This document shows positions 15,316-22,654 of a stretch of DNA of 25,911 nt, in pieces. This DNA comes from CBFDBF01 sp050293315 (GTDB lineage Bacteria; Pseudomonadota; Gammaproteobacteria; Chromatiales; Chromatiaceae). Made by a program: the position numbers and the translations under genes. The notes under the pieces were generated by a model. That model ran no database searches. It was given only the letters and a program-made list of their open reading frames with translations, and was not told the origin of the DNA. Every line of letters starts with the position of its first letter. Position 1 is the first letter of the stretch. The DNA lies in contig JBNKMS010000011.1 of the NCBI GenBank assembly GCA_050293315.1, positions 1 through 25,911 of the forward strand, read 5' to 3'.

Positions 15316-16359
15316 ATGAAATTTCTGCTTTTGGGCCCACCGGGCGCGGGCAAGGAGACCCAGTCTGAAAAATTGGCATCCCACTATCAGGTGCCGCTGC
15401 TGACGGCGGTCGGTGTGCTGCAAGAGGCGTCATCCAGACAGACAAATGCCGGGGTGCAGGCCAAGGCCTACCTTGATTTGGGGCAGCATGTGCCGGATGA
15501 GATCCTGTTTGCAGCACTGCAAGAGCGTATGGAACACCAGGATGTGCGCAGGGGCTTTGTCTTGTCCGGATTCCCTCGCAGCACTGCTCAGGCCGAGCTG
15601 CTGGATGTGATACTGCAGAAGGCGGGCCTGCCGCTTGATCTGGTGTTAGTGTTAGAGGTTAGTGATGATCTGGTCATGGAGCGACTTGAAGGGCTGCGTA
15701 CCTGTCTCTCATGCGGTTGCAGATATAATGTCTACACTAACCCCTCTATGGTGGACCTGGTCTGCGATGAGTGTGGTGGCAGACTACGACACAGGGCTGA
15801 AAACAACGAAGAGACCCTGGCCAATCGCCTGCGGGTCTACGAACAGCAGACCGCCCCGCTGCTCCAATACTATGAGATCAGTTGCAGCGTACACCACATC
15901 TCCGGCGATGGCAGTGTTGATGTGGTCAAAAAGAGATTGTGCAAGATCATCGATGCGGCGCCACCAGCTGTGGTGAATGTTGCTGAGTCCGCGATAAAAG
16001 AGGCGGTAACGAAGGTGAAAAGGGCTACAGCTGCAAAAGAGGCCAGCGATAAGGAGAAGGTGTCGGCCGAGAAAAAGAGCACAGCCAAGAAGAAGACTGT
16101 GGCCAAAAAGCAGTCTACGACCAAGAAGAAGTCTACAGCCAAGAAAAAAGCCGTGGTCAAGAAAAAGGTTGCGGCCAAGAAGAAGACATCGGTCAAGAAA
16201 AAGGTTGTGGCCAAGAAAAAGGCCCAGGCCAAGAAAAAGACAGCAGCAAAAAAGAAGGTTGCTACTAAGAAAAAGGTTGTGGCAAAGAAAAAGGCTGTGG
16301 CCAAAAAGCAGTCCACGAGCAAGAAGAAGGCAGCGGTTAAAAAACGTGGTAGAAAATAA
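15316..16359 (+). CDS. Adenylate-kinase-like protein with histone-H1-like lysine-rich tail
   Basis: Residues 1-215 follow adenylate kinase throughout: P-loop GPPGAGKETQ (7-16), SGFPRS (84-89), a Cys4 zinc LID (Cys130, 133, 150, 153), EETLANRL and QQTAPLLQYY. Several usual catalytic or AMP-site residues are changed: the Gly of GKGTQ is Glu14, the STGDMLR segment reads TAVGVLQ (Asp33 to Gly, Arg36 to Gln), DGFPR is SGFPR, and the Arg matching E. coli Arg123 is Leu127. Lys13, Arg88, Arg160 and Arg171 remain. Residues about 236-347 are a run of about 15 AKKKxx-type units like histone H1/AlgP tails, expected to bind DNA, RNA or polyphosphate. The ATG at 15316 follows AGGAC. It is probably not the housekeeping Adk; its activity is doubtful. 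Confidence 0.9.
   Translation: MKFLLLGPPGAGKETQSEKLASHYQVPLLTAVGVLQEASSRQTNAGVQAKAYLDLGQHVPDEILFAALQERMEHQDVRRGFVLSGFPRSTAQAELLDVILQKAGLPLDLVLVLEVSDDLVMERLEGLRTCLSCGCRYNVYTNPSMVDLVCDECGGRLRHRAENNEETLANRLRVYEQQTAPLLQYYEISCSVHHISGDGSVDVVKKRLCKIIDAAPPAVVNVAESAIKEAVTKVKRATAAKEASDKEKVSAEKKSTAKKKTVAKKQSTTKKKSTAKKKAVVKKKVAAKKKTSVKKKVVAKKKAQAKKKTAAKKKVATKKKVVAKKKAVAKKQSTSKKKAAVKKRGRK
16066..16356 (+). repeat. Degenerate tandem repeat encoding the lysine-rich tail
   Basis: About fifteen imperfect 15- to 18-base units built on GCC-AAG-AAA/AAG-AAA/AAG-x-x encode the AKKKxx series. Codons vary between AAA and AAG and between Ala, Val, Thr and Ser at the variable places. The frame stays open to the end, which argues for selection on the protein rather than simple slippage. 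Confidence 0.85.
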
Positions 16360-16650
16360 GATGGTAACTGCGTTCAGTGTTGCTGCTCTATCAATAACCG
16401 GCTAGAGGGTAGAGGTCTCTGACACCATTTAGAGACCCCTGTTCTCGAATCCAGCCCCACCGCGTTTGTGCTGGCGCGCGTTCTATCTCTCTCTGTAGCT
16501 ATCGGAGTATTAAGCACAAAGGCGACCAAGTATAAAAAACGTGTGCTTGGTCACATGACCCTTTGCGAACGATACGGCAGACCCCTGGTCTTATGATCCG
16601 ATTTTCACTATTTTGAAACAGGGTCATGGCAACGGAAGAGGATATTGCAA
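16360..16650. other. Intergenic region with palindromes before the cNMP-MgsA gene
   Basis: No gene is seen in these 291 bases. They hold a stem GGTCTCT/AGAGACC (16414-16437) without a T-tract, an inverted repeat GACCAAG/CTTGGTC (16524-16552) with a 15-base AT-rich loop, and, overlapping it, GGTCACATGACC (16549-16560). The last two could be operator sites for the downstream gene. A clear sigma-70 promoter was not identified. Confidence 0.4.
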
Positions 16651-17547
16651 ATGAATGCTGGATACCAAAAGATTATTGATACCTTAAGGACAAAGTCTGT
16701 ACTGAAAGAGGCGTTTTCTACAGCAGAGATCGAGTCATTCGTAAGAGATAGTACAGAGTTTCAAAGGTTCGGGGCAGGAGACCGAATTATTACCGAAGGC
16801 GAACCAGCCACATCTCTTATGTTTATAATCTCTGGCAGGGTGCGTGTTTTCTCCCATGATTATCAATTGGCAATCCTGCAAGAGGGGGAGATGTTTGGGG
16901 AGAGTATGTTCTCGGAGGAAGGCTCTCGCATGGCTAATGTAGAGGCCCTTACAGATACGGCTGTAGTAGTTTTCTCTATAGAGCAATATGAAAAGATGGT
17001 TAAGGATGCTCCAACAGTTGCGCTCAGATTTAAACAGCTGTTTGAATCCATATACCATGATAATAAGAATAGGAATGATAGGTTCTTTTATGTCGACACC
17101 ACTAAGTATCTTGCCTTAATCGCACACAATGAGATGAAGGGCAGCCTGGTCAATTTTGTACGACAGAATATAGAGCTGCTTAACCAATTCCCATTGGTTG
17201 CAACTGGCACTACTGGTCAGGTTTTGTATCGGGAGGCGGGTCTGGTGCTATCACGCAAGGTGAAATCGGGGCCGTTGGGGGGCGATCAGGCCATCGGTAG
17301 CATGATCTCCACTGACAATATTCGCGGTATCCTGTTCTTTCGCGATCCCCTCTCGGCACACCCCCATCATGCCGATATTGAGGCATTGGGGAGATTGTGT
17401 GATGTCTACCAGATTCCCTTTGCCACCAACCCATCTACCGCCAAGGCCGTCTTGCTCCATTTGACAGATATGACGGTAGGAGAGCAGCACACGGTAAGTC
17501 CGGTGCTGGAGAGATATTGTCAGCAGCAGAACAGTATGGTTAATTAG
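16651..17547 (+). CDS. Cyclic-nucleotide-binding domain fused to methylglyoxal synthase
   Basis: This 298-residue protein has two domains. Residues about 20-125 are a cNMP/CRP-type beta-roll, with a phosphate-binding-cassette-like EGEMFGESMFSEEGSRMANV that keeps the Gly-Glu and the Arg expected to hold cyclic phosphate. Residues about 152-275 match methylglyoxal synthase (DHAP to methylglyoxal plus Pi). His159 and Lys163 lie in LIAHNEMKGS, and ATGTTG covers 184-189. SGPLGGDQ starts at Ser206 with Asp212, DPLSAHPHHADIEAL carries Asp232, His239 and Asp242, and IPFATNPSTA follows. All E. coli MgsA active-site positions appear kept. There is no DNA-binding helix-turn-helix. The ATG at 16651 has GAAGAGG upstream; a TTG at 16645 is too close to it. 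A ligand-gated MgsA is the simplest reading. Confidence 0.92.
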   Translation: MNAGYQKIIDTLRTKSVLKEAFSTAEIESFVRDSTEFQRFGAGDRIITEGEPATSLMFIISGRVRVFSHDYQLAILQEGEMFGESMFSEEGSRMANVEALTDTAVVVFSIEQYEKMVKDAPTVALRFKQLFESIYHDNKNRNDRFFYVDTTKYLALIAHNEMKGSLVNFVRQNIELLNQFPLVATGTTGQVLYREAGLVLSRKVKSGPLGGDQAIGSMISTDNIRGILFFRDPLSAHPHHADIEALGRLCDVYQIPFATNPSTAKAVLLHLTDMTVGEQHTVSPVLERYCQQQNSMVN

Positions 17548-17583
17548 GCTGTGTACAGACCCACTCGGCCTTGAGGGGGGCAT

Positions 17584-18018
17584 ATGCTTACCAAGCCATC
17601 ACTGATTACACGCATCGCAGTCGGCAAAATAGTAGGTTTTTGCTTTGGTCTGATCGGCTTTATTTTTCTCTCCTACTTCTTGCCAGAGGCAGGCTGGTTG
17701 ATCCGTTGGGGTATTCTGCTGTGGTACACAACGCTCGGCGCGATCATAGGAGTTTTCGGGGTGTTTACCTACCATCCTGTATTGAAGCTCCCTATGCCGT
17801 GGTGGTTTCGCGCGCCGTTTTTGGGCGCCTGGATGAATTTTGTGCTGACCCTTTTCGCCTTTGATGCCATGCAGGCGATGATGATTGCCCTGTTTGGTGA
17901 GGAGGGTATATTGAGTTCACCATTCTGGTTTAGTGCTGAAGGGGCCATGGTCGGACTGGTTATAGGTTATCTGGCCACCCGCTTTGGCGGTGAGGGCAAG
18001 GAGACCCTTGGCGAATAA
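17584..18018 (+). CDS. Small multi-pass membrane protein of unknown function
   Basis: This 144-residue protein has about four hydrophobic segments (roughly residues 12-32, 42-62, 78-102 and 116-133) and a hydrophilic C-terminus. The family is not recognised. Features are aromatic/Pro-rich loops (KLPMPWWFRAPFLGAW) and a Gly-rich last segment (EGAMVGLVIGYLATRFGG). A strong ribosome site GAGGGGGG precedes the ATG. It follows the cNMP-MgsA gene by 36 bases and is probably cotranscribed. A link to methylglyoxal or to cyclic-nucleotide signalling cannot be shown from sequence. Confidence 0.8.
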   Translation: MLTKPSLITRIAVGKIVGFCFGLIGFIFLSYFLPEAGWLIRWGILLWYTTLGAIIGVFGVFTYHPVLKLPMPWWFRAPFLGAWMNFVLTLFAFDAMQAMMIALFGEEGILSSPFWFSAEGAMVGLVIGYLATRFGGEGKETLGE

Positions 18019-18168
18019 CCCATTGGCCACCAGGGTTTTTACTGGGCGGTTCGTTTGGATATGTGGACTGCCTCTTGCGCGCCGGTTACTAATCGCCTAT
18101 CATGCGCGGTTCTTTCAGCAAGCACGGCGCTATAGGGCGCTGTTTAATTAGTTTTTACAGGTGTGAAG

Positions 18169-18369
18169 ATGAAACCAGGAATCCATCCCGATTACTCCGA
18201 GATCAAGGTGATCTGTAGCTGTGGCAATGAGTTTACTACCAGCTCTACCCTGGGTAAGGAGCTACATGTCGAAGTCTGCTCTTCATGTCATCCGTTTTAC
18301 ACCGGAAAACAGAAGCTGATGGATTCCGGCGGCCGCGTAGACAAGTTCCGCAAGCGTTACAGCCGGTGA
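18169..18369 (+). CDS. rpmE: 50S ribosomal protein L31 (zinc-binding form)
   Basis: The 66-residue protein is a standard L31: MKPGIHPDY at the start, and HPFYTGKQKL then DSGGRVDKFRKRY at the end. Cys16, Cys18, Cys37 and Cys40 make it the zinc-containing (C+) paralogue, which also serves as a zinc store in many bacteria. The ATG at 18169 is preferred over a GTG six bases earlier, since AGGTGTG then serves as the ribosome site. It is convergent with the NuoF-like gene; a 7-bp stem AGCCGCT/AGCGGCT (18376-18392) lies just after the stop, without a T-tract. Confidence 0.97.
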   Translation: MKPGIHPDYSEIKVICSCGNEFTTSSTLGKELHVEVCSSCHPFYTGKQKLMDSGGRVDKFRKRYSR

Positions 18370-18469
18370 TCTTCAAGCCGCTTTAAGCGGCTGGTCCACG
18401 CTCGGTACGAAACTCTCCCGTATAGCGATACAGCTCCCCAAACCAGGGGTCGTATATGGGATCTATACC

Positions 18470-19711
18470 CTACCGCAGCGCCTCTTCGTACTCATGCATG
18501 AAGTGGTAGAGCGAGCTATCCAGTACTTTGATTGCACCGTTTATCAGGTGGCAGCGGCCGGAGTTGGGTAGTATTTTGGTCAGGTTGATTAGGGCCTCCA
18601 GGTCGGTCTTTGTCCCCTGGCCTGTATCGATCTTGGTCAGCAGCAGGGAGATGTAGTAGGTGCCGGTCTTGCATGGGGGGCACTGGCCACAGGAGGAGGC
18701 GGCAAAGAAGTTCACATACTCCGCTACCCGTTTGACGATACCGGTCCCCTCCGAGACGATGATCATGGCGCCGGTTCCCAGGGCGGAACGACGCTCGGCC
18801 ACCGAGTCAAAATCGAGGGAGACATCCAAGTCCTTGGGGGTGAGAATAGTATTAGAGGGTCCGCCGGTGAACACCGCTTTCAGCTTCTTCCCCAGCAGCA
18901 TGCCGCCGCCATAGGTCTCGATCAGCTCCTCTAGCGGGGTCCCCATGGGCAGTTCGTAGGCCCCGGGTCTGAGGACATCGCCACTCAGGCAGTAGATCTT
19001 GGTGCCGTTGCAGTCGCCCCGTCCCATACTGCGATACCATTCGGGACCGTTTTTTACGATATGGGAGACGTTGGAGAGGGTCTCGATATTGTTTATCAGG
19101 GTCGGTTTGCCGAAGGCCCCGGACTCGGCCGGAAACGGTGGTTTGCCGCGCGGGAAGGGGAATTTTCCCTCTACCCACTCAATCGCTGCCGTCTCTTCAC
19201 CACCTATGTAGTGGCCGGAGCTGGGCAGCACCTTGTAGCCCATCTCTTCGCCGATCTTCGCAGTGACCAGGGCGTTGAGTTCAGACCTTTCCCACTGTGC
19301 CACGGCGGCGCGCATTGACGCGATGGAGGCCTGCTGATCGGGGTTGATATAGAAGATGATGCGGTTGACCCCAACGGCCAGGGCGGTTATCACGGCCCCC
19401 TCGATCACCTGGTGCGGGGTCTCTTCCAGCAGTATGCAATCTTTAAAGGTACCGGGCTCATCCTCGTTGCCGTTGCAGATCAGATACTTCTCATCTGCAT
19501 CGTAGGAGGCGACAAACTCCCACTTCTTAAAGGTCGGGAAGCCGCTGCCGCCGAGGCCGCGTAGCCCCGCCTGTTCTATAGTGGAGATGATGACGGTGCT
19601 ATCCTCAAGAGCCTTTTTCAGGCCTTCGCCACCACCCTGCTGTAGCCATGCATCCAGGTTGGCACCCACCCGGATCTCTGGTCGTAGCAGTACTTGATTC
19701 AATGGTTGCAT
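18470..19711 (-). CDS. NuoF-like NADH-binding flavoprotein subunit
   Basis: This 413-residue protein is homologous to the 51-kDa subunit of complex I and to NADH-binding subunits of soluble hydrogenases and formate dehydrogenases. The FMN/NADH site is visible as RGLGGSGFPT (51-60), CNGNEDEPGTFKD (79-91) and YIGGEETAAIEWVEGK (168-183). The [4Fe-4S] ligands are Cys341, 344, 347 (SSCGQCPPCKTG) and Cys387 (SGRCHL). No NuoE or NuoG partner is adjacent; instead the gene directly follows FrdA-like and FrdB-like genes (7 bases after the FrdA-like stop), so it probably brings NADH electrons to or from that pair. The ATG at 19711 has GGGGTG upstream; an earlier in-frame start at 19756 would run into the FrdA-like gene. 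Confidence 0.92.
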   Translation of the reverse strand: MQPLNQVLLRPEIRVGANLDAWLQQGGGEGLKKALEDSTVIISTIEQAGLRGLGGSGFPTFKKWEFVASYDADEKYLICNGNEDEPGTFKDCILLEETPHQVIEGAVITALAVGVNRIIFYINPDQQASIASMRAAVAQWERSELNALVTAKIGEEMGYKVLPSSGHYIGGEETAAIEWVEGKFPFPRGKPPFPAESGAFGKPTLINNIETLSNVSHIVKNGPEWYRSMGRGDCNGTKIYCLSGDVLRPGAYELPMGTPLEELIETYGGGMLLGKKLKAVFTGGPSNTILTPKDLDVSLDFDSVAERRSALGTGAMIIVSEGTGIVKRVAEYVNFFAASSCGQCPPCKTGTYYISLLLTKIDTGQGTKTDLEALINLTKILPNSGRCHLINGAIKVLDSSLYHFMHEYEEALR

Positions 19712-19718
19712 ATCTTGA

Positions 19719-21344
19719 TCACCCCGCCTTCTCACGGCGCTTATGCAGCCCGTCATAGTGTGAGTCGGACTCGAACTTGGCGCACTCCGGGAACAGCATC
19801 GGCCCTTTTTGTTCCATCGGCATGTCGCTCTTTGTGAGTTCCCGCCGCAGATCGCTCAGATGTTCGATCGATACCTTCTTGTGGCCCCTGCTATGCTGGG
19901 CGTGGGCTGCGTGGGTGCCGGCCCTGCGACCAAAGCAGATGATATCAAGCAGGGAGTTGCCCATTATCCGGTTCTTGCCGTGGATACCGCCGCTCACCTC
20001 ACCGACACAGTAGAGGCCGGGGACGCTGGAGAGGCCGTCCGCGTCGATCTCAACCCCGCCGTTCTGATAGTGCAGGGTTGGATAGACCAATAGCGGCGTC
20101 TTGGTCGGGTCGATATCGCATTTACGCCCGAGGTTCACCAGCTTCGGAAATTCCGCGGCCAACAGGCCGGGGCTCTGCAGCTCTACCCTGGGGGTGTCAA
20201 GCCAGACGCCCAGGGCATCGTTGCTGGCCTGAATGCCACGCCCCTCGCTGCACTCCCGCAGGATGGCGGAGGAGACGTGGTCCCGGGTCTTTAGTTCGTC
20301 TACAAAGCGCTCGCCATTGGCGTTCAGCAGATAGGCGCCAGCCGAGCGGATACCCTCTGTAATCAGTGATCCCGCCATATGGTGGGGGTGGGCCAGGCCG
20401 GTGGGGTGGTACTGGAAGGAGTCCAGATCCAGCAGGTTGGCCCCAAGGCGATAGGCCAAAACCAGGCCATCACCGGTTGCACCAAAGTGGTTGGAGGTCG
20501 GGAACGCATTGAGATGCATCCTGCCGAGGCCGCCGGTGGCAATGATTACCGACCGCGCCTTTACCAGCATATAGGAGCAATCCTTTAAAGAGGATATGAC
20601 CGCCCCGGCGCAGTGGCCCGATTGGTTGGCCAGCAGCTCAACCGCCGGGCTGTAGTCGAGGACCTCTATCTTGCTGTTGCTGACCGCCTCCCGTAGCACC
20701 CGAATCATCTCCAGGCCGGTGTAGTCGCGATAGTAGGCGACCCGATCGGCGGAGGTGCCGCCGGCGCGGCGCAGCATGATGTCACCATATTTGTCCAGAT
20801 CGAACTGCATCCCCTGCTGGATCAGCCAGCGGATAACCGCTGGGCCGGACATCACCATCTGCTCAACCAGGTTGTGATCACCGTGGTAGTGTCCGGCCTT
20901 GAGGGTATCGTCAAAGTGCATCTGCGGGGTGTCGTCGCGCTCAATCGATGCCTGGATGCCGCCTTCGGCCATGACTGTGTTGCTGTCACCCAGGCGCAGT
21001 TTGGTGGCCAGGATTACGCTGGCCCCGTTTTGCGAAGCCTCCAGTGCGGCGGCGCAGCCGGCCCCTCCGCCACCGATTACCAGGACATCGGTCTCTTTTA
21101 CCGGCGCCCCGGCCAGGTCGGCCTCGTCGATACGGGCATCGGACTGCAGTAGGTCTGCCAATTGGCGGTGACACTTGTCGCCCCTGTTGGCCCCTACCTG
21201 CAGGGTGACGATTGAGTCTGCGTAGTAGTCAGGGTGGTGCTGCTTCAGCAACTCCTCAGTGCTCGGCTCATGCTGTGGGGGGTCGCGTTGTGGCTGCGGC
21301 TGGTACGCCTGCAGGGCCTTATCGTATGGGGTGCCTGTTGCCAT
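19719..21344 (-). CDS. FAD-dependent fumarate reductase/succinate dehydrogenase-like flavoprotein
   Basis: This 541-residue flavoprotein belongs to the SdhA/FrdA/L-aspartate oxidase superfamily. An 85-residue N-terminal extension (with GANRGDKCHRQLADLLQ) precedes the FAD motif DVLVIGGGGAG (86-96). SNTVMAEGG (121-129) has Asn where SdhA/FrdA carry the His that binds FAD covalently, so FAD should be non-covalent. Dicarboxylate-site motifs are kept: QYHPTG (311-316), TEGIRSAGAYLLN, TRDHVSSA (353-360, catalytic Arg/Asp region), HYQNGG (425-430) and NRIMGNSLLD. No signal peptide or membrane anchor gene is present. With the FrdB-like and NuoF-like neighbours, a soluble NADH-linked fumarate reductase is plausible. 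L-aspartate oxidase is less likely because of the partners. Confidence 0.9.
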   Translation of the reverse strand: MATGTPYDKALQAYQPQPQRDPPQHEPSTEELLKQHHPDYYADSIVTLQVGANRGDKCHRQLADLLQSDARIDEADLAGAPVKETDVLVIGGGGAGCAAALEASQNGASVILATKLRLGDSNTVMAEGGIQASIERDDTPQMHFDDTLKAGHYHGDHNLVEQMVMSGPAVIRWLIQQGMQFDLDKYGDIMLRRAGGTSADRVAYYRDYTGLEMIRVLREAVSNSKIEVLDYSPAVELLANQSGHCAGAVISSLKDCSYMLVKARSVIIATGGLGRMHLNAFPTSNHFGATGDGLVLAYRLGANLLDLDSFQYHPTGLAHPHHMAGSLITEGIRSAGAYLLNANGERFVDELKTRDHVSSAILRECSEGRGIQASNDALGVWLDTPRVELQSPGLLAAEFPKLVNLGRKCDIDPTKTPLLVYPTLHYQNGGVEIDADGLSSVPGLYCVGEVSGGIHGKNRIMGNSLLDIICFGRRAGTHAAHAQHSRGHKKVSIEHLSDLRRELTKSDMPMEQKGPMLFPECAKFESDSHYDGLHKRREKAG

Positions 21345-21349
21345 AATAT

Positions 21350-21991
21350 CTAGTCCGCCGCCGTGTCATGGGTGATCTCGAATTCACCCTTGCGCAGACG
21401 CTCCAGACGGTTGATCAGGTTTGAGGGGCGGGAGTGGAAATAGGCGGTGACCCGCCGGGCAAACAGCCCCACATGGTTAGGGGCGATATACTCCGGGCAG
21501 GCGGTCATGCAGAAATTGCACATCACGCACTCCACAAATAGCTCTCCCGCCTCCTGGAAACGTCCCTTGCTGGCGAGATAGACCCCATGCTTAACCTCGA
21601 TCTCCTTGGGGCAGCTCTTATCGCAGCCGCCACACTCCCGGCAATGACTGGCCTCTGGAAATATCTGGTGAAACTGGGTGTGGACCTCCCAGGAGTTGGC
21701 GATATCGCTCAGGTTGTAGGTGTGGTGGGTAGGGGTCGGGAAGACCAGGAAGTTGACCTCCATGCCATCCTCAATCAGGGTCTGGCACCCCAGCGCCATG
21801 GTTACCTGGGGGGAGCCGGCGCGACGCACCAGAATGCGGCAGGAGCCACACACGCCCTCCAGACAGCCTACGCTCTTGATCCGGGGGTAACCGGCGTGCC
21901 ATAGCGCCTGTATGGTAGAGAACGAAGGGGGCGCCTTGATCTCTTTACCATCAATGGTGACGGTAACCAGTTTTTCTATCTTTATACCCAT
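21350..21991 (-). CDS. FrdB/SdhB-like iron-sulfur protein
   Basis: This 213-residue electron-transfer subunit has an N-terminal plant-type [2Fe-2S] domain (GCLEGVCGSCRIL and LGCQTL) and a C-terminal alpha-helical ferredoxin domain with CRECGGCDKSCP and CVMCNFCMTACP, which give two further clusters. The two regular CxxCxxCxxxCP sets suggest two [4Fe-4S] clusters rather than the 3Fe/4Fe mix of classical SdhB, closer to TfrB- or HdrC-type proteins. It is first in the operon and ends five bases before the FrdA-like start. It should carry electrons between the flavoprotein and the NuoF-like subunit. No cytochrome b or other anchor is encoded nearby. Confidence 0.92.
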   Translation of the reverse strand: MGIKIEKLVTVTIDGKEIKAPPSFSTIQALWHAGYPRIKSVGCLEGVCGSCRILVRRAGSPQVTMALGCQTLIEDGMEVNFLVFPTPTHHTYNLSDIANSWEVHTQFHQIFPEASHCRECGGCDKSCPKEIEVKHGVYLASKGRFQEAGELFVECVMCNFCMTACPEYIAPNHVGLFARRVTAYFHSRPSNLINRLERLRKGEFEITHDTAAD

Positions 21992-22119
21992 AATTCCGTG
22001 TAGTTATAGTTAGTTCTGTGGTACTGCAGATCTCCTCAAACCACCATTGTACCTCTATTTATGGTTGGGAGAATTCATTATTTTTATATGGTATTAAGAA
22101 TTACGTTGTCTCAAGTAGG

Positions 22120-22148
22120 TTGATTATTGGAATGGTCGGATATATGGT
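22120..22148 (+). promoter_or_regulatory. Possible promoter for the ferredoxin-kor operon
   Basis: TTGATT (22120-22125) and TATGGT (22143-22148) are 17 bases apart in the AT-rich divergent gap between the FrdB-like and ferredoxin genes (21992-22236). Another -10-like TATAAG lies near 22160. The gap must also hold the minus-strand promoter. Pattern match only. Confidence 0.3.
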
Positions 22149-22236
22149 GTCGAATCGGATTATAAGAGTACACTAATAATCTATGTCGGCATTCGGTGTT
22201 GGCCGCATGGATAGCGAGTAGCAGAGAGCTAAAACT

Positions 22237-22560
22237 ATGGCAAAACCGGAAAAACATGTCTTTATATGCACCCAATCCAGGCCGCCTGGCCATCCGCGCG
22301 GCTCTTGTGGGGAGCGCGGTTCCCAGGAGGTCATGGAAGAGTTTGGGCAGCAGTTTGAGCAGCGTGAGCTTTGGGGTAGATTCCTGCTGACCGGTTGTGG
22401 TTGTGTTGGTGGGTGCGATCAGGGGCCTACCGTCCTGGTCTACCCGGAGGGCATCCTCTACGGTAAGGTCACCAAGGGTGATGTGGCGGCCATTATCGAT
22501 GAACATCTACTTGGCGATGCCCCGGTGGAGCGTCTGCGCGTGTCTGCAGAGGTCTGGTAG
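22237..22560 (+). CDS. Thioredoxin-like [2Fe-2S] ferredoxin
   Basis: This 107-residue protein belongs to the thioredoxin-fold [2Fe-2S] ferredoxin family (Aquifex Fd4, NuoE C-terminal-like). The ligands are Cys11, Cys24, Cys56 and Cys60 (HVFICTQSRPPGHPRGSC and GCGCVGGCDQGP), with Cys54 extra, followed by the family's PTVLVYPEGILYGKV segment. AGAGAG precedes the ATG. It lies 94 bases before korA in the same direction, so it may serve KorAB or link it to the NuoF/Frd proteins. It takes the place where a bacterial 4Fe-4S KorD subunit might be expected. It could also act as a NuoE substitute for the divergent NuoF-like protein. Confidence 0.92.
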   Translation: MAKPEKHVFICTQSRPPGHPRGSCGERGSQEVMEEFGQQFEQRELWGRFLLTGCGCVGGCDQGPTVLVYPEGILYGKVTKGDVAAIIDEHLLGDAPVERLRVSAEVW

Positions 22561-22654
22561 CAGGCAGTTATCTGTATTGTGGATTTATAGCCCTATCCGG
22601 CCACCAGGCAGGATAGGTGGCAGAGTGACTATTTTTTAAGAATAGGGGAATTCC

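Noticed and set aside
15870..16322. 150-codon minus-strand open frame, Phe/Leu/Val-rich, opposite the lysine repeat
   Set aside because: It is the antisense image of the AAG/AAA repeat (CTT/TTT = Leu/Phe), with no ribosome site and no independent support.
16066..16356. CRISPR-like or satellite array
   Set aside because: Units are short, imperfect and in frame with the adenylate-kinase-like gene. There are no spacer-repeat alternations of CRISPR size.
16541..16560. CRP site before the cNMP-MgsA gene (TGTGCTTGGTCACA)
   Set aside because: The half-site spacing is wrong for CRP and the left half has a mismatch. It was kept only as a plain palindrome in the intergenic entry.
18376..18392. Rho-independent terminator after rpmE
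   Set aside because: The 7-bp stem is clear but has no T-tract on either strand, so it was not listed as a terminator.
22111..22506. Minus-strand 131-codon frame over the ferredoxin gene
   Set aside because: It is opposite a well-supported ferredoxin with all cluster cysteines and shows no recognisable domain.
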